Below are positions 55,621-64,000 of a stretch of 64,000 nucleotides of DNA, piece after piece. This DNA comes from Aquatica leii (taxonomy: Eukaryota > Arthropoda > Insecta > Coleoptera > Lampyridae). A program made the translations under genes and the position numbers. The stretch covers positions 260,583,177 through 260,647,176 of the forward strand of contig CM069432.1 in NCBI GenBank assembly GCA_035610365.1. The letters run 5' to 3'. Position 1 is the first letter of the stretch. Each line of letters opens with the position of its first letter. The notes beneath the pieces are model-generated. The model made no database searches. It worked only from the letters and a program-made list of their open reading frames with translations, and had not been told where the DNA came from.

Positions 55621-56772
55621 CATTACATAGACTAGTTAATAAATATACTGATTGGTAAAGCTTTAAAATTAAACTTTAGAACTCTATAAATCTTGCCGTT
55701 CCACTGAGAACTGAAGAACAGTTAGATACAGAGGAGAAGGAGGTGGATCCACCAAACCACCCGAACTTGGTTGGTACAAGTTTGGGACAAACAAGGTAAG
55801 TGAAGTTAGGAAGTGTTTCGAGTAAAAGGATAGTCTTGTAAGACCAGTAGGATGAGAGCACGTGGTTTTGTAAGCCACTTACCTATGCTTATCGTCGCTT
55901 CTTAGTTTAAAACCAAGTCGACAATCAAAAGGATCAGACTGTAAGTATCGGAAGCTAAGGAAGACACAGTGTTATTTCAGCAGCGACAGCTAAAACGAAA
56001 ATCAAAGTGCTATTCAAATAAAACCTAATAAATCAAAATTATTCTAAATAAACATGCAATTTTATATAACGAACTAAATTTATACTTTGCTATCGCTGCT
56101 TGCATAATGTCAGCAAAATTAATAATATTTCTAATAAAGGCTTTGGTCTCTTTTGGTAAATAGTCTATATAAAGGCACCAATCTAAGGATGACCTTAGAG
56201 GAATCGGAATAGAGGTCGATTATAGTTAACAGGGCACTCCCAACATCATCAAATTTGCCACAAACGAAAATCGGATGTGTTGGAGTGTTAGGAACGCTGT
56301 ACGCTGATGCGCTTTAGATGGCAACGGAATCCGTCGTGAGAAGAAAAGATCTGGACTGCATCTCGTCCGGGAACGTGGCACGTTTTCATTCAGGTAAAGA
56401 TATTCGGGGTAAGGGAATAGCCGTTACGCTTTTTTTGGGAAGTGTCTCACAGCCGCTGTGATTCACTTAAGACCAAGACCTTGAGGTGGCGTTCAGCAAG
56501 TGAAAAAGAAGTCGGTTGAAACGTGCTGGTCCAAGAATGTCCACGAGCCTACCTTGCCTAAGTAAAATTTCTGCAAAAGAAGATGTAGACGAGAATGTTT
56601 GGAAAGCCATAGATACAGGAGTAGAACTGTTTGTCATTAACATTCAGCATGGGAAAATACTACTGGTATTAAACTCACAGTCAAGGGCAATAATTAACCC
56701 AAAGTGAGCATGTGACTAAAAAAAGAACATTAATAAGGAAAACTAAATAATGGCACCAGTAGACAAAACCGT
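55621..56772. other. Unassigned DNA between Jockey parts
   Basis: Includes a forward open frame 56516-56707 (63 residues, 'LPCLSKISAKEDVDENVWKA') that I do not recognise, and overlapping minus frames near 55684-55878 without motifs. The stretch is GC-richer than its surroundings from about 56160 to 56520. Could be an unrecognised insertion into the LINE. Confidence 0.3.
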
Positions 56773-58129
56773 TGTTACAAGCTTTAGGTCTTACGAACCT
56801 TGCACGGCCAACTCACACAGTCGGAGATAGGGGAGGTTCAAGGAACTTAAGGGCGCCAGATCAATCCTAATTAACACTTCTGCCTCGATCACGACAGACG
56901 GTCCAAACTTGTAACTAATTTTGAGGTTCGTAATCCTTGTTACTCTGGTGTTCGGGTAGCCACAATTGGTTAACGGGTAACGACTATTAAAAGAGAAAGG
57001 TATGTTACCATAAAAGAAAGATTAACAAGTATAACAACTTTAATGTATTAACATAGAAGATTAACAAGAATATATGTAATTTCTCCACTCATCAATGCTC
57101 GAAATATTAACAAGTATAATTAACAGGTATAAAAACTTTAATTTAGCAACGTAGCAAACTAACAGAAATATGTTGAAGTTCTCAATTCATAAACATTAGA
57201 CAAACTAACAAGTATGATTAATAGGTGTAGAAACCTCGAAGTAACAACATAAAAGATTAACCGGAGTATTGTCTAATTTCTCGATTCATAAATGCCAGAC
57301 ATATCGGCAACACACAAAGCATATAGTTAAATTACATCGAGATAGCAAAGTAAATTTCGTAATAAATATTGTCTACGATACACTCTAAATGATACTTGAA
57401 ATTACCTTATTGGTATGTAAACAATAAGTGTACTTATAGACGCCGACAGTAATCAAAGTTCCGTGAGTGACTTTTATGACAGCGAAAAAAATATAATCAA
57501 ATTGACTTACCCCATCCAGTGCTTGCTTGCGTGAAGAAAACGTTTTCCCACCGGCAGCCTAGAATAATTATTGAATAGCAATTCGTGTCACACAATAACT
57601 CACGAAAAAGGAAACTACAAAATCAGTAATAATAATTCATTAAATGCGATATAAGAACCCGTTGTATCGAATGCTGTAGGTTGTAATTACGAACAGGTGG
57701 TTGATAACGCAATCGACTATTGTCCAAGAATTAACATCTCCGACGCATTGCTCGTCGAGACCTCGTTTTCGTTTAAGTAGTATGCCCTCCCAAAAGCTTA
57801 TACGTTCGGTAGCGGTATTTATCAATCGTACTTATGCATCATTATTCCTTATTGAAGCGAACAGGTGATTGAAACGTGGCGGAACCGGCCTGTGCCGAAC
57901 GAGTTGTAATAAATTCGTTATTGCCTTATAAATTCGTATTCATCACAAGGGACGCCCTTAAAAGTTTAGGAATCAGTTCAGGATTCTCGACACCGACCGG
58001 CTCACGTAGTTGACAGCTTGAAAAATGGCCTCTCAGTAACCAACAAGGTCGGCAGAGGGCCTCAAAACCAGAAACTAATTTTTAAGTCGATACACAGGGT
58101 ACTCCGTTGTGAAAATTTCGCACGTAACA
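56773..58129 (+). mobile_element. Solo LTR, family A copy 4
   Basis: 1,357 bp, TGTTACAAGCTTTAGG to CGCACGTAACA, with a perfect CCGT duplication at 56769-56772 and 58130-58133. Very similar to copy 5 over most of its length. Contains three units of an 85-98-bp internal repeat, starting near 57022, 57107 and 57205 (each TAACAAGTATAA/GATTAA). Confidence 0.9.
57022..57305. repeat. Internal tandem repeat of LTR A copy 4 (three units)
   Basis: Units start with YTAACAAGTATRA, then a GTAGAAAC/ACTTTAA segment and TTTCTCRATTCATAAA. Copy 5 has two units (61921, 62006); copies 2 and 3 have one. Confidence 0.7.
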
Positions 58130-58133
58130 CCGT

Positions 58134-59175
58134 TCTGAAAATCGAAAGCTGTGAGGGAATTAACTAACGACAGTAAAACTTACCACTTTTTATGGAAACC
58201 ACTAAATGCCTAAAACCAATCAGAAAAGCAACTAGATTTTCAGAAAACTTGGAATTGATCTTCCAATTAAATGCAGGAGAAGACCTTAAGATTTAATTGA
58301 ACCAAGAGGATTTTACTCTTATCACCTCAAAAAAAGCTTTTTAAGAAATTAAAAAACTGTTAACTCGGATTTGAATAAATTAAAGGAGGCATGCTTAGCA
58401 GCTTTTAAATAATGCAATAGTAAAATCTACTTTATTAACAATACATTTAGGTTAGGATATGTTTCTTTGATGTAGAATTTAGCGAAAGTCATTATATAAC
58501 CTAATCTAGGAAAGTCACCTCAAGAAGTGTCGTCATATAGTCTATTTTTAAAAAACTAAACGGGCGATAGAAGAAAACATTTTTACATCAGTTTTGGCTC
58601 AGAGAAAGCCATTCTACAATAAATCAAGCAGACAGAATTACAAATATTAATAAAACGTGTTTAGAGAAAAAGAAACACTGCTCGACTATATTCTAAGATG
58701 TTACTCAGGCTTTTGCTAAAGTCTGAAGTTGGAAAAAATTTTGGCAGGAATGTACAAGCTAATGCACTAGGTACCTACTATACACTAGTGACATTCTTGT
58801 ACTTGATTAGAACACTACCGTAGCGTTTGCAAATGATACAAACACTATGGCAGAAAAAAGTCATGAATAGGCTGCTGAAAAGCTACAATCCTTAGCGGAT
58901 AAGACAAGTACCTGGAATGGAACTTGACCTATCAAGTTCAATGAAAGCAAGTATGAGCATGTTGACTTCATAAATTAAAACAGCACATACTTTTTAGGAT
59001 TAACGATGTCCAGATTCCATATGGTGATTTGGAGAAATACTCGGATTTGACTCTAGATACAAGTCTGTGCTGGAAAGTTCATCTAAAAAAGGAGAGTTTA
59101 ACTGCAAGTTATCTATTTAGAATGAATTGCTTCTTTAGAAGCAAATCTGAAAAGCTGTATGGACGTATATGCTCA
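58134..59175 (+). pseudogene. Jockey-type LINE RT relic (plus)
   Basis: Forward fragments: 'LWKTTKCLKQPIRKATRFSE' near 58190 (pattern 'LW.ATK.LK.P'), 'FTLITSKKAF' at 58310, and RT C-terminal blocks from 58800: 'TVAFANDTNTMAEKSHE' (FADD active site changed to FAND), 'AAEKLQSLADKTSTWNGT', 'PIKFNESKYEHVDFIN', then 'INDVQIPYGDLEKYSDLTLD' and 'TSLCWKVHLKK' at 59000-59090. That is the order of the Jockey RT palm and thumb. Disabled by numerous stops. The left end coincides with the target site of LTR A copy 4. Confidence 0.8.
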
Positions 59176-59760
59176 GAAACAGAAATATATAAAAAAGTTT
59201 TCTAGATGCTAGAATCGATGTTACTTTGAAGATTAAACTGAACTCAAACGTTTGGCTAATAATTTGAGCACTGCTTTTGAGTCAGTAATGGGTTTGATTG
59301 AGTAGGTGCTTTCCAATATCTTCATTAGCTAAAATTGGTAAATGTTGCTTAATTTCTTGTCATGTCTATTCGATTTTAAATTCGGTTCATTCTCTGATCT
59401 TCGGTTGTCTTTTTGGTATGCTTTCTCGTTGTAGTTTTTTGTAACAATAAATTAACTGGCAGAAACTTGCTTTAAATGACATTTGTTTGTTGTGATGTCA
59501 CCAACACCAATATTTTTTTTAATTGCTCATTATAAATTTGTTGGTAGAATCTTATAGTGTTTACTTTTCACTGGCGAAAAATAGTTAAAATACTCTATTA
59601 GTTGAAATGATGACAGCAATCGTAGCTGGCCGAAATTGTTTCTATTTTTGAACTAATAATAAACCGTGGTCATTATTGTGGTGTTTGATGAATATCCTGC
59701 TTTATATAACCATTGTTCAACAATTTTTTTTAACAAGCGTTTCGAGTCTAGGTTCTTAGG
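59176..59760. other. No recognised gene
   Basis: May contain the downstream part of the neighbouring Penelope relic (endonuclease end), but I could not recognise a GIY-YIG motif. Confidence 0.35.
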
Positions 59761-60420
59761 TTAGTAAATAGAAAAAGCGTAATGAACCAAAGATTCAATA
59801 AGAGCGTTTCTCTGTGCAGGATGATGATGAAACAAAGAATCAAAATATCTGTCCGTATGGGTGGTTTTGCGATAAACAGAAGAGCCCACAAGAAAGCCGA
59901 GAATTGGGAGAGAACCATTATTTGCGATTTCCATGGTAAATTGGTTATCTGGGTGTTGGTTGATTAGATGATGGGACCAAAGAATAAACGTGTCGACCAA
60001 TACATAAACTATACTTTAGGTTTTAATATTGATGATTCCAATTCAACCGATTTAAAATATTTGACAAAAATCTTGCGAGATAAAGGGGAACCCATAGCGA
60101 CACTCGAAACTTGTTATTAAATTGAAAGTAAATGTATGATAAGCACTTATCAATAAAAGGAACCAAACTCAAATCTTTGCCATGGTGAGACAGAATCTGT
60201 TCGATGTCAATCACCGAATCTTTAATAGGAACGTTGTTAAAAAGTGAACTAACATCAAGATTCTGAGGTTCGAGCTTATAGTTTCGAAACGTTGGATAAA
60301 ATGATGTAAGTTGAGGATGTATGAGAAGTTCTTTTTTATACTGAATTATACTTCGCCACTGGTAAAACACGAGTAAAGCATTTGGCTAGTGTTTATATGC
60401 CGATTGTACTCGAATGCACG
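59761..60420 (-). pseudogene. Penelope-like element reverse transcriptase relic
   Basis: Minus frame 60370-60023: 'NLDVSSLFNNVPIKDSVIDI', 'HHGKDLSLVPFIDKCLSYIY' and 'FQFNNKFRVS', the Penelope RT segment with 'FDV.SLFTNVP' and 'TYF.FN...Y.Q..G..MGSPLSP'. Then 60000-59761 gives 'VDTFILWSHHLINQHPDNQF', 'TMEIANNGSLPILGFLV' and 'SVYRKTTHTDRYFDSLFHHH', the active site and the 'VYRKPTHTDRYL' hallmark. The YVDD box is damaged (read as YVLVD), and a frameshift separates the two parts. Penelope elements use this RT with a C-terminal GIY-YIG nuclease, not seen here. Their copies often carry hammerhead ribozymes, relevant to 52.1 kb. Confidence 0.82.
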
Positions 60421-61426
60421 AACTTACCTGCGCAACCGTTCGGCATGAGTAATGTAGTTGGGAATTTAGTGAATTTGTTTTAAGTTTAGCAAAAAACGAT
60501 AACTGTAATAATAATTACTGCAAAATTGTCAAAATAATTGGAGATATTTTTAGTTGAGATTAGCTGTTTTGTTTTTTTGGGACTCCTCAGCATTGGAGTA
60601 CTGAACAATTTCCCGTAGTTATATTAAGAAGCAAATTTCATTAGAAAACTTTTTTTAAACTTTTTTGGTTATTGGTTTTTGTACTTTATGTATATTCGAA
60701 AAACTTCGTTTTTTATCATCTTTTGATTTCTCTCTTGTCAGTAGTGGCACGCTGGCTTTTATTCAGTTTTGAATCCTAGATAAATCGATTAATATTGTTA
60801 ATCGTTTCGTTCAGTTCTAGTAAGAATATAATCCGTGTATACTTGTTTGGCTTAATGCTTTTTCATAATTTACATAATGTGGACTTTTGCGGTACTTCCC
60901 CATTTACTTTAGTCTTTCTGTTTTTGGTAATACAGTGTATGCTTCTGTATACGTAAGGTAACTGTTGCTGGTGAGGTACTCAGGAACATTACTTTTCACT
61001 AAGGACGATTTTTTTTGTATCTTTTAATTGCATTTTTTTTAGAACTTTACTTGGAACATCACATCGCTACTAAGATCAAGTTATAAATATAAAAAGATAT
61101 GCGTACCAGTTGTGATGTTGATACTTAGCTATTTTTCTATCTTCTTGGTAGTCTGTCTAAGAGTCTTTTGGAGTATGATTTTCCGTCTGGCCATTTTTGC
61201 AATTCTAGTGTCTTGCATTTTGTTTTTATGTTTATTCCATTATTGCGTTCTTTATTGTTTTGATCTCGATGTGTCTTGCATGTCATATATTTCGTTGTAG
61301 GATATTCTGTAGCGTAAAAAGTGTCCCGCGATATTTTGCACCGCTGAAATCTCTGTCGTTTGAGGTTTCCTGTTTTTCAGTTTATTGGTATGATTTTCTA
61401 CTAATTTTAGGTTAATGGCGGTAATT
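60421..61426. other. AT-rich stretch without a recognised gene
   Basis: A forward hydrophobic frame 61112-61300 has no family motif and is likely chance. Confidence 0.4.
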
Positions 61427-63120
61427 TGTTACGGTAATATAACCGTAACCTATAGTAAGCGGCAGCTCACAGCTTCGGAGGGTAAGTCGTAGGTGATTCT
61501 CGATGTGCTGGTTATAAAAAATAATTAAAAGAGCGGTAAAATCTGAGAAACATACACTGTAGATGCCCGTTTACATTTGACAAACATTGAAAGTAAACAA
61601 ATCGAACAACACAGGTTTAACAAAGAATATATTTATTGCAATGGCAACAAAAAATTGAATAAAAGCAACAATCAGTATTACGAAGTTGTTACAAGCTTTA
61701 GGTCTTACGAACCTTGCACGGCCAACTCACACAGTCGGAGATAGGGGAGGTTCAAGGAAATTATACTTAAGGGCGCCAGATCAATCCAAATTAACACTTC
61801 TGCCTCGATCACGACAGACGGTCCAAACTTGTAACTAATTTTTAGGTTCGTAATCCTTGTTACTCTGGTGTTCGGGTAACCACAATTAAAAGAGAAAGGT
61901 ATGTTACCATAAAAGAAAGATTAACAAGTATAACAACTTTAATTTAGCAACGTAGAAGATTAACAGGAGTATGTTTAATTTCTCAATTCATAAATGCTAG
62001 AAAGACTAACAAGTATGATTAACAGGTGTAGAAACTTTAACTTAGCAACGTAAAAGATTAACAGGAGTATGTTTACTTTCTCAATTCATAAATGTCAGAC
62101 ATATCGGCAACACACAATGCATAGGTTGAGTTACATCGAAATAGCGAAGAAAATTTCGTAATAAATATTGTCTGTCCACAGCATGCGATACACTCTAAAT
62201 GATAATTGAAATTACCTTATTGGTATGTAAACAGTAAACGTAATTACGGACATTAACATTAACCAGAGTTCCGTGAGTGACTTTTATGACAGCGAAGAAA
62301 AATAATCAAACAAACTTACCCAAAATCCAGTGCTCACTTGCGCGAAGAAAACGTTTTCCCCGTTAGCAGTCTAGAATAGATATTGAATAGCAAATCGTGT
62401 CACACAATAACTCACGAAAATAGGAAGCTACAAAATCATTAATAATAATAAATTAAATGCGATATAAAAACCCGTTGTATCGAATGCTGTTGGTTGTAAT
62501 TACGAACAGGTGGGTGGTAACGCAATCGACAAAATATCTTACCCTGTGCCGAACAGATTGCAATAAATTCGTACTCATCACAATGGATGCACTTAAAATC
62601 TTAGGAATCAGGTCAAATTTTTCGACACCGACTGGCTCACGTAGTTGACAGCTTCAAAATGGCTTCGCAACCTCTCAGTAACCAAAAAGGTCGGCAGAGG
62701 GCGTCAAAACCAGAAACTAATTTTAAGTCGATATACAGGGTACTCCGTTATGAAAATTTCGCACGTAACAAAGTATATGATAACAAATTATCTCTAAAAA
62801 AAGACTAAAGAACAGGCAGCAACCTAATACACGTAGGTACATATATGGGTTATTAGTACTAAAATATAACAATATAATTTAATACAACAACGAAGAATAA
62901 TAAAATAATTAATGCAAATTTAGTGATTACACAATTAGAAGCAAAGAGCACTTGTAATAATTTTAACAGGTGATTACACAAACAAATCTGCATAAATTAA
63001 TCGTGACAACATATATATTTAGGTTGTTCGTATTTACGTTCGACACCAACACAAATTAATAGATAATAAAGGGAGCGTTAGTTACGGTTTTCCAGGCATG
63101 CAATTAGCTAATGGATATCC
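61427..63120 (-). repeat. LTR family B copy interrupted by LTR A
   Basis: Starts TGTTACGG (61427), the reversed GTAACA end of family B. It aligns, reversed, with 49860-50385 on both sides of LTR A copy 5: left part GCAATAAATATATTC and CAATCAGTATTACG; right part AAGTATATGATAAC, then GTGATTACACAATTAG and GACAACATATATATTTAGG. Outer end approximate. Confidence 0.68.
61687..62770 (+). mobile_element. Solo LTR, family A copy 5, inside LTR B
   Basis: 1,084 bp, TGTTACAAGCTTTAGG to CGCACGTAACA, with a perfect AAGT duplication at 61683-61686 and 62771-62774. The empty site is preserved at about 50208-50222 (ATACTTTGTAGTACTG), proving insertion into LTR B. Confidence 0.92.
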
Positions 63121-64000
63121 AAACCATCACACAAGTAAATTGTTAGTAAGTTGTTCAATGATGTTATAAACATAATGCGTTAAGCTTCCAAATACTTTTA
63201 CTATTAACATCGCAAGTGTGCTACTGACTCTTGATATTAATCGTTAATCTCACAAATTTTATGCTTGCATCCGTAGATTTATCTACTCGAAAGAGAGATA
63301 CTTAAGAAACATTTAACAACTCTAAAGGGACAGACACGTGCAGGGAACCCATATCGCTGTGATAGGTATAAAGTTAAATCGCTTCGTAAAATAGAACTGA
63401 ATTCTTACCCCAGCGAAACTTTTACAGGTAACACATACAAATCGAAGCTGATTTGCTCATTTACAACGAAGATTGTATACGATATTTAAACATGTAAATC
63501 TCACTGGGCGCAGCGTTAATTCACGTGTCTTCCGCAGCGTGAAAAACGGAGATGAAAATCAATACTTTCCCATACGTAAAAATGACATTTAGTTTCCGGG
63601 ACAAAATTCATACAGCACGCAAACTATACCAAAATGTTTTAACATAACAAATTGTTTCTATAGATGGTGACGCTTTTGATATCTTTTAAATCCAATTATA
63701 TTTTGGTGTAAATGTTGGTCGGATTTATGTTTAAATTATCTTTTCTTCGATATTTATTTAATCATTGCACGTATATTATAAATAAAGTTTTTAATTTATT
63801 TTAAATATGTCTGAAAAATTCAATTTCATTCTTACTTGACACTTTGAAAAACAATTTTGGACCAAAAATCTAGACGATGTGGAAAGTTTAATAATATACG
63901 TTAGGTTTAAAATGTTTGAACGTCTTTATCTTATGAAATGTAAATGTCAGATCATTTATTCGTCTTATATATTTCTACGTTTTGTAAGGTTTAACACGCC
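63121..64000. other. AT-rich DNA at the window end
   Basis: Nothing recognised; may include outer LTR B or internal retroelement sequence. Confidence 0.35.

Overview
The window looks like AT-rich, intergenic chromosomal DNA from an arthropod, most likely an insect. The case rests on its repeats: Gypsy, Copia, Jockey-type, other LINE, Penelope, mariner, Tc1, DD41D, pogo and hAT-like sequences, the usual mixture in insect genomes. A beetle or another repeat-rich insect is a guess. I found no intact host protein gene, no tRNA or rRNA and no CRISPR array. Almost everything recognisable is a transposable element or a relic of one, and many are nested in each other.

Layout. 1-9.4 kb: a solo LTR (family A, copy 1), a LINE relic split by a family C solo LTR, and a mariner relic. 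9.4-16 kb: two degenerate Gypsy elements lying head to tail on the minus strand. 17-20.3 kb: LTR-like fragments and a 156-bp hAT-type MITE. 20.5-23 kb: a young, 5'-truncated LINE bounded by a perfect 14-bp target-site duplication. 23.5-31.8 kb: a Copia relic, LTR fragments, two copies of a repeat with long inverted arms (family D), a 28-bp tandem repeat and an LTR with a primer-binding-site-like motif. 32.9-35 kb: a decayed DD41D-type transposon carrying solo LTR A copy 2. 37.4-41.1 kb: an LTR-B retroelement relic that received the one intact gene here, a 361-residue DD41D transposase inside a 1,921-bp element with about 359-bp, nearly identical terminal inverted repeats. 41.1-42.7 kb: a LINE fragment and a Gypsy gag with its 5' LTR. 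45.1-48 kb: a three-level nest (LTR B, then a Tc1-like element, then solo LTR A). 48.6-51.6 kb: a pogo/Tigger-like element broken up by a Jockey fragment and LTR B. 51.9-52.4 kb: a 310-bp-period partial tandem repeat carrying a convincing hammerhead ribozyme on the minus strand, resembling a retrozyme or Penelope pseudo-LTR. 52.4-59.2 kb: Jockey relics and solo LTR A copy 4. 59.8-60.4 kb: a Penelope-like reverse transcriptase relic. 61.4-63.1 kb: LTR B carrying solo LTR A copy 5.

The sequence records an order of insertion. Family A solo LTRs (TGTTAC...GTAACA ends, 4-bp duplications) interrupt older DNA transposons, LTRs and a LINE; the intact DD41D element and the purine-rich LINE also look recent. 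The two most notable items are the hammerhead-bearing tandem repeat and the intact DD41D transposon. All calls come from reading the sequence and translations by eye; family names rest on remembered motif patterns, not on a database search.
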